From Singulisphaera acidiphila DSM 18658 (lineage in GTDB: Bacteria > Planctomycetota > Planctomycetia > Isosphaerales > Isosphaeraceae): DNA of 64,000 nucleotides. The position numbers and the translations under genes are program-made. The stretch spans positions 372,001 to 436,000 of the forward strand of contig NC_019892.1 in the NCBI RefSeq assembly GCF_000242455.2. Reading direction: 5' to 3'. The notes under the pieces were generated by a model. The model did no database searches. It was given only the letters and a program-made list of their open reading frames with translations, and was not told where the DNA came from. Within the stretch, counting starts at the first letter, position 1. Each line of letters begins with the position of its first letter. Shown in pieces: positions 9,179 to 19,929 of the stretch.

Positions 9179-9796
9179 CTAACCCGGTTCACCCGCCGCC
9201 CACGCTTCCAACTGCAACACGTACTGGCTGATCCAGCCGGTTTTGTCGCTCTCAATGGTGGGGAAAGTCCAGCCGTTTACCTGGTACGCTTCGGCAGGCC
9301 ATGCGAACTCGACCTGATGCCAGGGGCCGAAAAGCTCTCGTTTCTGGGCGGTGGTGAAGCCGAGCATGAAGTCCCAGGTGACGGCCAGACGCGACTCGCG
9401 GGTCACGATCCACGCTTGCCTCGGCTCATTGACCGGGCCCCGATTCCGCTCGCGGTAATGCGCGAGGTGGGCCTTCTTCTTGTGGTCATCCAGACGCGGG
9501 AACCGGAGTCGGATATCCGCCTCGTTCGACGCCACGTGCAGCGGGAGCATCGCCAACGAGCATTCCCAGCCAAGCTGGACGATCCGGGCGACTTGTGCGG
9601 TGGTTTCCGCCCGGTCGTGGGCCCGCCAATGTTCGGGCTGTGCGACGAGAGGGAGCGTCGTGTTGCCGTTGCCTGTCGTCCAGCCGAGAGCGACCGGGGC
9701 GACTGCCTGAAGCCCGTGGAGTTGCTCGAACACTGCGTCGGTGACCACGCTCGGGTCATAGAGCATCCAGAAGCTCGAAAGATCACCCCGCGACAT
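9179..9796 (-). CDS. Hypothetical protein, 205 aa
   Basis: This is a well-formed frame from the ATG at 9796. It is rich in Trp and charged residues, with no signal peptide, membrane helix or recognised motif. Segments such as VARIVQLGWECSLAMLPLHV and RFPRLDDHKKKAHLAHYRER look like a soluble globular protein. In-frame codons continue upstream of 9796 to a stop near 9839 without a better start, so the N-terminus may be truncated. It stands alone between two disrupted genes. Codon use looks normal for the region. No function is proposed. Confidence 0.55.
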   Translation of the reverse strand: MSRGDLSSFWMLYDPSVVTDAVFEQLHGLQAVAPVALGWTTGNGNTTLPLVAQPEHWRAHDRAETTAQVARIVQLGWECSLAMLPLHVASNEADIRLRFPRLDDHKKKAHLAHYRERNRGPVNEPRQAWIVTRESRLAVTWDFMLGFTTAQKRELFGPWHQVEFAWPAEAYQVNGWTFPTIESDKTGWISQYVLQLEAWAAGEPG

Positions 9797-10838
9797 GCCC
9801 GAGTCACGTGGGAACTGCGCCTGGAAGCCGATGAGGCATTACAAGGAGTTGGCAACGTTCAACTGCCCTTGGCCTGGGTCCTACACCGTTCGTCGAGTTC
9901 GCACCAGAGGCACACAACGTCAACGAACTTTCAAGGACCTCCCGCTTTGAGGTCATGAGCGGCGTAGCGAATCACTGGTATTTTTAGGCGATCCCCTCCA
10001 GGTGAATTCGTGGCCACAACGATGTAATCCTCAATCACGTCGGGAGCATCCGATGTTAAGTGCGCCATGATTTCACGTGTGTATTAAACAAAAGCACGTA
10101 CGCCGATTTGATGAGACAATATATGCGTGAATTCGACTTTGTCGTCGGGGCATCTAAGAAAAATCCGCATGGGATCCTCCTTGAGGAGAACACGTTTAGG
10201 AATGGATTCCAAAAATTCGGAACGAGTCCATAGAACGGGCACCTCAAATGCGGTGTTGTTTGCTCCCTGCTGTAAGCGAAGCGATTCTTTATGATTGCCA
10301 TAAGATGGATCGATGACCAAGAGACTGTAAGTCGTATCGCGAAAAGCCAAACGTTCCCCACGGGTTACCTTGCCGAGAACAGAATTGAGCTTGCTCGCTT
10401 TTAAAGCCGGAGAGGTGTTGACAGAACATTCCGCTGGAATTTTTTGTTCGTCGAAGACTTCTCTGTGCGTGAATTCAAGCGGTGCATTGATGCCATGTTC
10501 AATAAGGTTGAACGTCAATGTCGATGGCGAAACAAAATGATCAGGCAATGCAAATAATGGCGCTGCGACAGTGATTTTTTTGTCATTTAATTGAATATGG
10601 AATTGGAATATTTGGTTCTCGAAACCGCCCTTGTTTTGCAATTCGACCTTAAACACGGCTTCTCCCCCCGACGATACCGTTGCGGGGATATTCGCGTGAT
10701 CGACCTTCCTGCATGAGCAGCCGCCGTCGATGTTGAGGATCTTCAATGCGGCCGTTCCTTCGTTCTTGAGTTTAAGGTTTAAATTCAGTGCAGGACGGTT
10801 GTTGGAATACACAAAGTTATTTTCCTTGAATGAGGCTG

Positions 10839-12143
10839 CAGGGCCAGCGCATATCAAACACGCTGTAGTGAAAGGACTTGCGTGAGGTAGTCCGTATTAA
10901 TCATACAGGACATCATCTTTCCACGTAGGCTATCCTTGTCGGGATGACGCTTCAGCAGCGTCACGGCGAACCGCCGAAGCCAGCTCAAGTTGTTCCCCAA
11001 AGTCCGCTCGCGAGTGCGGTGCTCATCTTCGCGAAAGTTCACATCGAGTACCCAGTGCATCGACTCGATACTCCAGTGACCGCGGACCGCTTCGCCGAAA
11101 CGCTTGCCGCTCAGATAGTGGCTGCTGAGATAGTAACGCACCTCGTCCGACTCCGTCCCATCGGCATGCTGCGTGATTCGCACCGCATAGCCAATTGCCT
11201 TGATCCAGGGCCAATCCTTCAGCGGCGCGAAATCAGTCGGCACCTTGACCAGATAATAGGAACGCTCGTCGATGCGGCCGTGCCCGGCATCACGGGTCTC
11301 GTCGTATCGATAGTGGAGGTCCTCGAGATCGCGTTCCAGGTGGTCGAGGAAGAACGCTTGGATCGCGGTTGCGAGCTTCGGCTGATTGTCTTTGACGGCG
11401 ATCACGCAGTCGCCGCCACCGTCAACGATCTGCTCGACAATCGCTTTCTGGCAGCCCATCGCGTCGATCGTGATGAGCGTATCCGTGAGGTCAATCTGCT
11501 CGAGAAGTTTTGGGATGGCTGTGATCTCGTTGGACTTGGCGTCGGTGGCCACCTGACCCAGCGCAATGCCCTGCTCGCTGGCCCAGGCGCTGACAATGTG
11601 CAGATTGCCAAGACCTTTGGCCGCATCGTGCGATCCGCGACAGGCTTTGCCGTCGATAGCGACGTGTCGGCGGGAGTTCTCAGTGTCGGCGGGGATCGCG
11701 TCGCAGATCCAGTCCTGGAAGCAGCGTTGAAAGGCTTCGGGTTTCAGCGCCATGAGCAAGCGTCGGATGCAATCCCGTGAGGGGATGCCGTTGGGCAGGG
11801 CCAGATGCAGGGCCAGCCAGGACTCACGATTCTTGGCCCAGCGATGAATGGCGGTAGGGCCATCGCATCCGCAGATGACGGCGCAGACCGCGATGACAGC
11901 GATATCGACCATCAAGTGCCGACGATTGCGTGCGTGGCGGGGATCGGAGAGCGATTCGAAATAAGAGCCGATGGAGCCGACATCGACGGGCTTGGCCATG
12001 GGAGGCATCCTGGGATCGGTCGGTGTCGGCCTCCGCACACCCGGAGTGCAGTAAGCCGATTCACGAGGACCGATTCAAAGATAACGAGCCACGGTCTGTC
12101 GCGCCAGACTACTCAGGCCGCACAGTTATACGCGCTGGCCCTG
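10839..12143 (-). mobile_element. ISAs1-family insertion sequence, 1305 bp, with 10-bp target duplication
   Basis: Both ends begin CAGGGCCAGCGC reading inwards, and similarity continues for several bases further in. The element is flanked by AATGAGGCTG at 10829-10838 and 12144-12153, a perfect 10-bp direct repeat. ISAs1 elements are known to make 8-10 bp duplications. The element carries one transposase on the minus strand and splits the DUF1573-type gene. Confidence 0.93.
10854..12008 (-). CDS. ISAs1-family transposase
   Basis: This DDE transposase of about 384 residues appears complete. Conserved points are FESLSDPRHARNRRH near the N-terminus, the first catalytic Asp in HVAIDGKACRGS, the second in TLITIDAMGCQKAI, and the Glu region in WSIESMHWVLDVNFREDEHR. 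All match ISAs1 transposases. The start is uncertain: GTG at 12038, ATG at 12008 and ATG at 11999 share the frame. The family usually has only a few residues before the SxxDPR motif, so one of the ATGs is preferred. The frame is intact, so the element may still be active. Confidence 0.9.
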   Translation of the reverse strand: MPPMAKPVDVGSIGSYFESLSDPRHARNRRHLMVDIAVIAVCAVICGCDGPTAIHRWAKNRESWLALHLALPNGIPSRDCIRRLLMALKPEAFQRCFQDWICDAIPADTENSRRHVAIDGKACRGSHDAAKGLGNLHIVSAWASEQGIALGQVATDAKSNEITAIPKLLEQIDLTDTLITIDAMGCQKAIVEQIVDGGGDCVIAVKDNQPKLATAIQAFFLDHLERDLEDLHYRYDETRDAGHGRIDERSYYLVKVPTDFAPLKDWPWIKAIGYAVRITQHADGTESDEVRYYLSSHYLSGKRFGEAVRGHWSIESMHWVLDVNFREDEHRTRERTLGNNLSWLRRFAVTLLKRHPDKDSLRGKMMSCMINTDYLTQVLSLQRV

Positions 12144-13399
12144 AATGAGGCTGAGAGCTTAGAAACCGGTGGATTCCTGGAGGAACAACCCGTGCAGGTC
12201 AATGCCAAACCCAGCAGCATTAACGCGGGCGGTAAATGATGAGCGAGCCTTTGGCGATGAAGCCGAAAAATTCCAAAAAGTATCGCCCCGAACAACACGC
12301 ATGCAAAGAACAATTTAGATCGAACCCACATTGGATTTGAAAACGTTTTTGTTTTTTCATCATAATCAAGGGTTGGCAAAACTCGATTCACTGGGTGCGT
12401 AAGCTTGCTTCCAAGCCGTGCACGAATTTGGTCGAGTGAGAGTGATTTTGGGTTGTCCTTCAACTTGACGGTTCCCCCCTTGCTTCCAAGTAGACTATTC
12501 TCCGAAATTTCCGTTAGCTTTGATTTCGACGTCTTATCTCGTAGGTTGCTTCCTACAAAATTGTATACGGTCACGTTGTTTTGGTGAGGCATAATGGGAT
12601 CTAATGTTTTGTAGGAGGGATATCGTCTTGTAAATGCATCGATATCGTACTTGGCTACGTTCCATGTCATGGGGATGAATCCGCCCGACTTACACCTTTG
12701 AGCGTCAACCAGAAAAAACTCTGCGACGTCCGCTTGATTCGGCAAGGGGCCGGTTGCATTAAATGTTAATGCCCGAATGTAACGAGGAAGAAAATTAACG
12801 TCTGGATCATAACACACTGTGAGTTCGTAAAACGATTGGGGGTCACCAAGGTAATAGGTTTCGTATTCGCATTTATGGCCGTTGATCGTGGCGGATTTCA
12901 CGGTATGATCGAGGGTCTTCGGAAAAATCCGCTGTAACATGAATGGAAAGTCTTCCAAAAACCAGTGAAATGGACCGTAGCTTACCAAACTACCACCACT
13001 AGGAATGACCTCGATTGACCGGTCGCCTTCGAGAATTTTATGGAACGCCGACACTTCGCCGTCGGTAAGGACCTCCATCGCGGGCTCCCCTTCGACGACA
13101 TTTCCCGGCTTACCTTCAAGTGGGCCAATACGGCCTGAGGCGTCGGCCGGGCCGCAAATCGTATGTTCGGCTCTTCCGTCACTGTCCCAATGGCCAGCAA
13201 TCTTCATGTGCGGGATTTCGCGTTTCGCAAAACGGCTCTCAGTCCATAGACGATTCTGGATAAGATGACTTTTGTCGAGTTTTCCAACAGAGAATGAAAA
13301 ATCGAATTCTGCACGAATGGACCTCCGATTCAGCGTAAAAGCGTCCGTTGGACCGGCTTTCAATTGACCGAGCATTGCGATCACAATCATTGCGGTCAT

Positions 13400-13847
13400 G
13401 GTAAGATTCGTCTCGGAGTTAGAGGAGAATCGACATGTTTGTGCAGCACGCGAAGGGGCATGAAAATCACCGCGATACGACTCGAACCCGTATCGGTCAC
13501 CGGATCAGCTGTTCGTTTTCTCAGAAACCCTGACTCGATCTCGGGCTAGTCAGGAACATTGGCCCTTCGGGCCGGTTTTGGTTAGGGTTTCCAGAATGGG
13601 TTGCATGGATTTTGTGACTTCGGGCGGTGGAACTTCTCACACCAAAACAAAACCGACCGCCGTGCGTGACGCGGGCGATCGGCTGGCTGAAGGGCCTCCG
13701 TCGGTTGCGGGGGCGACTGTTGTCAGCGTACGCCCGGCATGGTCGTGTCGAGCCGTGTTTTAGGAAACGACCGAGTCATGATCGGCTGTTTGGCCTGTTG
13801 CTTTTTGCAAGGGGTGTCGATGCGAAAAAAGGGGGCGTGAGCGATGG
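13400..13847. other. Intergenic region, about 450 bp
   Basis: No supported gene was found. At about 13562 there is a small hairpin, GGCCC-TTC-GGGCC, followed by GGTTTT. It is weakly terminator-like on the plus strand, but no plus-strand gene precedes it. Short open frames on the plus strand (for example 13627-13851) lack ribosome binding sites and family features. Confidence 0.4.
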
Positions 13848-14318
13848 TTAATCGCAGGGATTAAGGCCTCCCGCTTTGCATCCAATTTGGCTTTGTGTTC
13901 CACATTTGGTCAGGCATGTCAGTGGCCCGCTAGGAAATTCTTGAGATGAGGATCGATATAAATCCCAGGTCTGGCAGGCCGTCGCTTGTTCCACGCATGA
14001 GCCTTGGCGCCAGGCAGGCACGCAACGTGTCCAGGCATTGAAGTAAGTCACCGCTTTGACAAAGAACGCGCTTCCACTCGAATCAGGACACGCCGTGGAT
14101 GTACAGCAACCGGTAATCGTAAGACCGGAAGTTTGAAAACCTTTGCAGCCGTCGCCTGTTTCATCACGGCACGAATTCGCTCCAGTTTCCGCACAAGCAT
14201 CAGTCGATCCATTGCCGCACAGATAATCACCACGAACAGAGTGAACCGTTGCCGAAAAAATTATGATAGCCATGCCAAGAAAGAACGGTGTGGCAAGTCT
14301 GCTAACATTTGCGATCAT
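13848..14318 (-). CDS. Secreted cysteine-rich protein downstream of a DUF1559 gene
   Basis: The protein is 156 residues from the ATG at 14318, chosen because AAGGGG lies 9 bp upstream; a TTG at 14336 is also in frame. A clear signal peptide (residues 1 to about 30, ending SVRG) is followed by a mature domain with 14 or so cysteines in pairs, for example YLCGNGSTDACAET, ITGCCTSTACPDSS and CLTKCGTQSQIGCKAGG. The mature protein is probably disulfide-stabilised outside the cytoplasm. It lies 70 bp downstream of a DUF1559 gene on the same strand and is probably co-transcribed with it. The family is not recognised. Confidence 0.7.
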   Translation of the reverse strand: MIANVSRLATPFFLGMAIIIFSATVHSVRGDYLCGNGSTDACAETGANSCRDETGDGCKGFQTSGLTITGCCTSTACPDSSGSAFFVKAVTYFNAWTRCVPAWRQGSCVEQATACQTWDLYRSSSQEFPSGPLTCLTKCGTQSQIGCKAGGLNPCD

Positions 14319-14388
14319 TGTGCGAAACCCCTTCAATGAGAAAACTCGGAATCGGACACCGGCTGAATGGAACGCTCATGCGGGTTGG

Positions 14389-15348
14389 TCAGTAATCTTT
14401 GCCGTGGTATGTGCCCATCGCTGCCCAGACGGACACGTTGATTGTTGGAGTGACTCCCGTGACGTGGCCGTCTCCGAAGAGAACATTGACCCCGTTGGCG
14501 TGGAATGCGCGTGGCGGAGCCAGTCCACCGGTGCTCCAGTTCGCGATCGGCCCTGAACTGCATGTTGGACGTGGGTCGTTGGGCACGCCGTTATGGTTGT
14601 AGTGCGTGAACCCAAAGCCGCCGTAAAACCAATATCGGCCGCTTTGAAGCATCCAGACGTAATCGGGCGTTGCAAGACAATAGGGGATGAATGTCAGATC
14701 GCTGGTGATGATGATCGAGGAGCCCGTGGGAATGCGAACGTCGGAGACGGAGCTATATGAGCCTTCGACAAAGCTGCCTCCAATCCTTTCGCTTACGAAC
14801 GCGGTATTTGTAAGTCCGTCTCTTACTGTGTTTGCGCTGGGAAAGACCCCGATACTGAACGGCCCATCGTAGGGCGTTCCTTTGGAAACACGATATCGCC
14901 CTCGATTGAAGCGGTACGAGTTCAGATGGTTCGGTTCGGTATCACTTGGGCACAAGAATAGACGAACCTTGGAATTTCGAGCCGTCCGGTTTTCCAGTGA
15001 GGGGGCGTCTGCAAGTTCCAGGTTTACGAAGCTCATATTGATGGAGTTGTAAAGCGGCGAGGCTTCCAGATGCGGCAGAAGATGGACGAATTCGGATAAG
15101 CAATTTGTGGAATAGTGCTGTGCATTCATGAGCACTGAGCTAGGGAACATGTTATGCAGGGCGTGGTATGAGTTGTTCCCTATGCCGATCTGCCTCAAGT
15201 TTGATACGCACTGGGTACGCCGGGCCGTTTCCCGCACGGCCTGAACGGCTGGAATTATAAGCCCGAGCAGTATGCTGATAATGGCGATAACGACGAAGAG
15301 TTCGATTAGGGTGAATCCGGTCGCTTTGGAGGGAGAGGTGTTAGGCAT
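14389..15348 (-). CDS. DUF1559 prepilin-type protein
   Basis: This is a full-length member of the DUF1559 family, 319 residues from the ATG at 15348; an ATG at 15390 is also in frame. The N-terminus has the type IV prepilin-like signature ATGFTLIELFVVIAI, followed by the hydrophobic helix and AVQAVRETARRTQCVSNLRQ. The C-terminus has the family hallmark FHANGVNVLFGDGHVTGV. These proteins are hugely expanded in planctomycetes and are thought to be processed like pseudopilins and exposed on the cell surface. Their exact role is unknown. It is followed by the Cys-rich secreted protein, like the second DUF1559 pair at 28-30 kb. Confidence 0.92.
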   Translation of the reverse strand: MPNTSPSKATGFTLIELFVVIAIISILLGLIIPAVQAVRETARRTQCVSNLRQIGIGNNSYHALHNMFPSSVLMNAQHYSTNCLSEFVHLLPHLEASPLYNSINMSFVNLELADAPSLENRTARNSKVRLFLCPSDTEPNHLNSYRFNRGRYRVSKGTPYDGPFSIGVFPSANTVRDGLTNTAFVSERIGGSFVEGSYSSVSDVRIPTGSSIIITSDLTFIPYCLATPDYVWMLQSGRYWFYGGFGFTHYNHNGVPNDPRPTCSSGPIANWSTGGLAPPRAFHANGVNVLFGDGHVTGVTPTINVSVWAAMGTYHGKDY

Positions 15349-16934
15349 GATTTGGGTATTGATAGAATCGAGATCGATTGGGGTTTGCACGCGAGTAAAT
15401 ATCGGCCTAACGTTTTAGAAACAAAGAGTTTATGGAGCCATTGGCTATGTTGATTGAAAATAATTCAATTAAACGGAAGTCAATTTATTGGATGTTGCAT
15501 AATCGTGTGCTGGTTATCTGTTGTCAATCAAATTCTGAAACGATCTATTGATTGTGCGCGTGCAGGCGGGCATGACATAGGGCGTGAACGGAGAGATGCC
15601 CTTCACGCGTTCGTCAAGGGACCACGCTGCCCGAATCACGCGGACGAGCGCCAGGTGTGGCGTTGTGAGTTGCTGGGCAAGGTGATTTGAGTGGTTTTTT
15701 GGCCCGGAGGGACATCCAGGTGGGCCGACAGGCTGTTCAGCCTGGCTTTACGCACGTAGTGCGCGGCATCCTGAGGATGCTCCTCGAAACGGGTTGTCTT
15801 CGAGATCTCACGGGTCGGACAACTTAGTGAACCTCTTGGAGGTGCAGCTTCGGCGGCCGTCCCTGCCGAACTCGTCGGATCATACGATTCGGGGCGCAAT
15901 GACGTTCGTAGCAGAAAGGGCGACAGCCGGGGCGGTCCCGGCTTCTATTCTCATGCTATCGGAGGAGGTACTGAGAACTATGCTTCGTTTCAAACTGAAG
16001 AGGGTTGTGATGGAGACACTGCTGTTGGCTGAATCTGTTGTTGGCTGTGTGCAAGCATGGCGGAATTCTTGATAAAATAGGTCAAATCCACCTGGTAGCG
16101 ATTCAGACGGGAGACGTGGAGTGGTTGGGCTTGATGAGGCCCGCGCCCAAAGGCTCACTGCCTACGCCAGAGAGGGTCGAACTCTATACAAGGCAGGCGA
16201 AACAGATGATAGGACGAGGACGATGCCAGTGACGTCGCCAGTAAAGTCAACGTACTGGAGGTCCCCACCAAAGAGTGGGCGTGGATGCTTAGACACCCCG
16301 ACGCGGTCACGCTGCCTGGTGGAGGGGGGGTGAGCGCCGATCCTTTCACCAATGGGGGACGTGGCGGAGGGAGTGGGATAGCCGAGGCCGCTGGAATAAA
16401 GGCGAAGGCGTCAGAACCGGAACGGACACCGTGCCAATGGAAAATCTTCCCGACGGCTATGTCCGCATTAATGGCGAGGGAGTGGTGATTGAGATCCAGC
16501 AGTTGACGAGTTATCCGGATCAACCGCACGTGGAGCCTGGGAACCGAACCCGGAAGTGAGCGTTTGCGTGTAAAGGCTCGGCCCCCTACTCTGGGGGATC
16601 GTCGTGGGCGCGGGAAGGGGGCGATCGGGCCTGCACACGGGAACAAGGATGTTGATGATCAGACTGATTTTTCGGATGGGCTCGGAATTTCGGTTGGTGT
16701 TTCTTGCGTGATCATTCTCCGTGGTACAATGGTTAAAGTGGGGCGAGAATCCTGTTTCTCGTCAGACCGTCCCCTGGGCGGGTGCGCCGGGTGCGGTAGA
16801 GGCCCGTTCCTCGATTCCAGGCAGTCTTCGTCACCGCCCGGTGATGGGTGAGTGCGCCGGGTGATTCGAGGCGGGATTGCGACAGGTTCATTGATCCTTT
16901 TTTCCTTTGAGATTCTCCCTCCGGGACCCGGCTT
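15349..16934. other. Long region without a supported gene; probable decayed coding sequence near 16.3-16.6 kb
   Basis: About 1.6 kb holds no convincing intact gene. From about 16355 to 16559 one plus-strand frame reads like protein (TWRREWDSRGRWNKGEGVRT, then LPDGYVRINGEGVVIEIQQL and a stop at 16557-16559). It has no start, and neighbouring frames look protein-like only in short pieces (for example VLEVPTKEWAWMLRHPDAV near 16260). This looks like the 3' end of a broken gene, perhaps the C-terminal tip of an RHS-type protein, but that is a guess. The last 350 bp should carry the leader of the chemotaxis operon. Confidence 0.35.
16704..16730 (+). promoter_or_regulatory. Possible promoter for the chemotaxis operon
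   Basis: A good -10-like TACAAT lies at 16725-16730 on the plus strand, 205 bp before cheW. The best -35-like match, TTGCGT at 16704-16709, is spaced only 15 bp away, which is short. It is the only reasonable box found in the upstream region. It may be accidental. Confidence 0.22.
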
Positions 16935-17435
16935 ATGTCGTCTGCCACGCGGCAAACCAGCCCGGCCGATCGCGATTCGCAGCGGCCGGACCAGGCGGTC
17001 AGCCAGCTGATCGGGTTCTGCCTCGACGGCGAGGATTACGCGATCGCGATCAGGACGATCCAGGAGATCATCCTGATGAAGCCGATCACCCGCCTTCCCA
17101 GGGCGCCTGACTCGATCGAGGGGCTGATCAACCTGCGCGGAACGGTGATCCCGATCGTCAGTCTGAGGAAGCGGTTCGGCCTCCCCGCGCGTGAGTTCGA
17201 CGACGAGACGAGGACCATCGTCGTCAACAGCCACGGCAAGACGGTTGGGCTCATCGTCGACGAGGTGACGCAGGTCATGAAGGTCGCCGCCGACCAGATC
17301 CAGCCGGTGCCGATCTCGGTGACTGCGATTGCCCGCCGCTACATCGCGGGGCTGGCCCGACTCGAAGACCGGCTCCTGATCATCCTCGACATTGACAAGC
17401 TTTTCGACTCCCACGACCTCGAACCCGGCGCCTGA
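16935..17435 (+). CDS. cheW: Chemotaxis coupling protein CheW
   Basis: CheW links receptors to the CheA kinase. The protein is 166 residues and is a single CheW domain after a short polar N-terminus. Family features are [40 protein letters not shown] and [14 protein letters not shown]. It is the first gene of an eight-gene plus-strand operon, cheW-mcp-cheR-cheA-cheC-cheD-cheY-cheB. The ATG at 16935 lacks a strong ribosome binding site but fits the domain start. The next gene begins 25 bp after the stop. Confidence 0.95.
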   Translation: MSSATRQTSPADRDSQRPDQAVSQLIGFCLDGEDYAIAIRTIQEIILMKPITRLPRAPDSIEGLINLRGTVIPIVSLRKRFGLPAREFDDETRTIVVNSHGKTVGLIVDEVTQVMKVAADQIQPVPISVTAIARRYIAGLARLEDRLLIILDIDKLFDSHDLEPGA

Positions 17436-17460
17436 TCGATCTCAACCCCTGGACCACTCC

Positions 17461-19908
17461 ATGATCGACCCCGACCCCCGATCCCGGCGACCGGCACGGA
17501 TGAAGCGGCGCTTGATGAACGGTCTGCGACGCCCGTCCCGATCCGAGCCCGAACCGGTCGAGCCCTCAGTGGCCGACGACGCGCGCGAGGTCGCCGACAA
17601 GGCGGCAGCCGACACCCGCGCGATGATCGACGCGGTCAATGCGGTCATCCGGTCGCACACGGCTGCTGAGATCATCCGCGCGACTCTCGATCTCGTCCGC
17701 GATCGGCTCGGGTGGGCCTATGCCTCGTACTGGGAGGTCGACCCGGAGCAGAACAGCCTGGTTTTCTCGGTCGATTCGGGCGAGGTCGACGTCGAATTCT
17801 CCCGGGTGACGCGCTCGGCCAAGTTCCGTGAGGGAGAGGGGCTGAACGGTCGCGCCTGGAGACAGCGCGACCTGGTCCATGTCACCGACCTGGGCGAGCT
17901 TGCCGACTGCTGCCGGGCTCCGCTCGCACGTCGCGCGGGGATCCGGTCGGGCGTCTGCTTCCCGATTATCCTGGATGGCCGCGTCGTCGGGACCATGGAC
18001 TTCTTCGCGACCGGAACGCTGGAGATGACGCCGACCCGTCTGGAGGTTTTGAGAGTGCTCGCCCGCCTCGCCTCCGACAAGATGACGCAGCTCGGCAAGC
18101 AGCAAGAGCTGGCCCGGGTCTTCCGGATGATCGAGAACGCCCCCTTGAACGTGATGTACACCGACCGCGAGCTGCGGATCCAGTACATGAACCCGGCGTC
18201 CCAGCGCACGCTGAAGCGGCTCGAGGCGTACCTGCCGATCAAGGCCGATCAGATGATCGGCCAGTCGATCGACCTCTTCCACAAGAACCCGGAACACCAG
18301 CGGCGGATGCTCGCCGACCCGAGGAACCTGCCGCACCAGGCCGTGATCCGGCTCGGCCCGGAATACCTCGACCTTCTGGTGACGGCGATCATGGACGAGA
18401 ACGGCCAGTACCTTGGCCCGATGCTCACCTGGGACATTGTCACCGAGAAGCACGAGGCCGAGGCACGCGCGACCGCATCGGTCGAAAACACCAACGCCGT
18501 GAACCAGGTGCTGCTGGCCCTGGGGCGGGCCCTGACCGCCGAGGAAATGATCACGTCGGCACTTGATGTCGTCCGCAAGGCGTTCGGCTGGTCTTACGGC
18601 TCGTACTGGCGTCTCGACACCGCAACGAATGTGCTCGGGTTCATGGCGGAATCGGGTTCCGTGGACGAGGAGTTCCGCCGGGTGTCGAGGGGAGCGAAGT
18701 TCCACGAAGGGGAAGGGCTGATCGGGCGGGCCTGGATCCGACGCGACCTGTTCTACGTCGACGACCTCGGCGAACTGTCCGACTGCTGCCGGGCCCCGCT
18801 CGCGCGGCGGGCCGGGATCACCTCGGCCCTGGCGTTGCCGGTCCAGCTCAACGGCAAAGTCGTCGGCACGATGGACTTCATGTCCGAGAAGCCGCAGCAA
18901 TTCTCGGAGTCCCGGCTCGAGGCGCTCCGGAGCGTGGCCCAACTCGTCTCCACTGCCCTGGAACGCGCCGAGCAACGGGCCCAGATCGAGGAGGCCAAGC
19001 GGGACCTCGAGGGCAAGGTCAATCAGCTTCTGAAGGTGGCGCAGGCCGCCGCGCAAGGTGACCTGTCGGTCGAGGTGGGGGTCCGTGGGTCGGACGATAT
19101 GGGGCGGCTCGGCGAGGCCCTGGCCAAGATGACCTCTGACCTGAAGCACGTCATCGGCGAGGTGATCGAGTCGGCGAACCAGTTCGCGGAGGGGGCGCGG
19201 GTGGTTGCCGAGAGCGCCAACTACCTGAGCGAGTCGTCGCAGAATCAGGCCGCGACGGTCGAGCAGATGTCGGCGTCAGTCGACCACCTGAGCAAGGCGA
19301 TCCTCGAGATCAACCATAACGCCGGCTCCGCCCGAGAGCTGGCCGTGCGGACCTCCCAGCTCGCCAAGCAAGGGGGCGAGTCGGTCGACCAGGCGATCGA
19401 AGCGATGGTCCTGATCCGCAAGTCGAGCGAGCAGGTCAGCGACATCATCCAGGTCATCAGCGAGATCGCCAGCCAGACGAACCTGCTGGCGCTTAATGCC
19501 GCGATCGAGGCGGCGCGGGCGGGCGAGCACGGGCTCGGGTTCGCCGTTGTGGCCGACGAGGTACGGAAGCTGGCGGAGCGGTCCCGGGCCGCCGCCAAGG
19601 AGATCACGGCGCTCATCAAGGAGTCGACCCGGCGGGTCGCCGACGGCGCCCAGCTCTCGGAGAAAGCGGGCCAGTCCCTCGCCACGATCGTCAAGGGGGT
19701 CGAGGAGACCGCCGGGAGCATCGCCAAGATCGCCCAGGCCACTCAGGAGCAGTCGGAGTCGGCTGCCGAGGTCAGCAAGGCGATCCAGGACGTCTCGTCG
19801 ATCACCGAGACCAACGCGTCTAGCTCCGAGGAGCTTTCCGCCAGCGCCGAGGAACTGGGGGCGCAGGCCGCCTCGCTCAAGGGCGTGATCTCCGGGTTCA
19901 AGGTCTGA
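17461..19908 (+). CDS. Soluble methyl-accepting chemotaxis protein with GAF-PAS-GAF sensor
   Basis: The receptor is 815 residues from the ATG at 17461 (an upstream ATG would overlap cheW). It has no membrane helix, so it senses in the cytoplasm. The order is a basic N-terminus, GAF 1 (about 45-185), a PAS-like segment (about 200-330, [17 protein letters not shown]), GAF 2 (about 350-510), a HAMP-like linker (about 545-600, AQGDLSVEV) and the signalling coiled coil. The hairpin tip is [20 protein letters not shown]. The two GAF domains share the motif [13 protein letters not shown], pointing to internal duplication. There is no C-terminal CheR-docking pentapeptide. The ligand is unknown; GAF domains can bind cyclic nucleotides, haem or small molecules. 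Confidence 0.93.
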   Translation: MIDPDPRSRRPARMKRRLMNGLRRPSRSEPEPVEPSVADDAREVADKAAADTRAMIDAVNAVIRSHTAAEIIRATLDLVRDRLGWAYASYWEVDPEQNSLVFSVDSGEVDVEFSRVTRSAKFREGEGLNGRAWRQRDLVHVTDLGELADCCRAPLARRAGIRSGVCFPIILDGRVVGTMDFFATGTLEMTPTRLEVLRVLARLASDKMTQLGKQQELARVFRMIENAPLNVMYTDRELRIQYMNPASQRTLKRLEAYLPIKADQMIGQSIDLFHKNPEHQRRMLADPRNLPHQAVIRLGPEYLDLLVTAIMDENGQYLGPMLTWDIVTEKHEAEARATASVENTNAVNQVLLALGRALTAEEMITSALDVVRKAFGWSYGSYWRLDTATNVLGFMAESGSVDEEFRRVSRGAKFHEGEGLIGRAWIRRDLFYVDDLGELSDCCRAPLARRAGITSALALPVQLNGKVVGTMDFMSEKPQQFSESRLEALRSVAQLVSTALERAEQRAQIEEAKRDLEGKVNQLLKVAQAAAQGDLSVEVGVRGSDDMGRLGEALAKMTSDLKHVIGEVIESANQFAEGARVVAESANYLSESSQNQAATVEQMSASVDHLSKAILEINHNAGSARELAVRTSQLAKQGGESVDQAIEAMVLIRKSSEQVSDIIQVISEIASQTNLLALNAAIEAARAGEHGLGFAVVADEVRKLAERSRAAAKEITALIKESTRRVADGAQLSEKAGQSLATIVKGVEETAGSIAKIAQATQEQSESAAEVSKAIQDVSSITETNASSSEELSASAEELGAQAASLKGVISGFKV

Positions 19909-19929
19909 CCGACGTCAGGGAGGACGCGA

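Larger units (their letters stand above)
10084..13399 (-). pseudogene. Membrane/lipoprotein gene with C-terminal DUF1573-like domain, split by an ISAs1-family element
   Basis: Two minus-strand pieces flank an IS element: 13399-12144 (N-terminal part) and 10838-10084 (C-terminal part). Removing the IS and one copy of the 10-bp target duplication joins them in frame as PPVSKLSASFKENNFVYSNN. The original protein was then about 670 residues. Its N-terminal part starts with a hydrophobic leader and a large extracytoplasmic region. A membrane segment (LFFACVLFGAILFGIFRL) follows, then a lipoprotein-like segment, LLGLALTCTGCSS. The C-terminal part has the DUF1573-like pattern LKNEGTAALKILNIDGGCSC, a beta-sandwich with paired cysteines. 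As it stands, the N-terminal product would end in an IS-derived tail at 12113. Confidence 0.85.

Noticed and set aside
13564..13585. GGCCC-TTC-GGGCC hairpin as a terminator
   Set aside because: The stem is only 5 bp, the T run is broken, and no plus-strand gene lies upstream.
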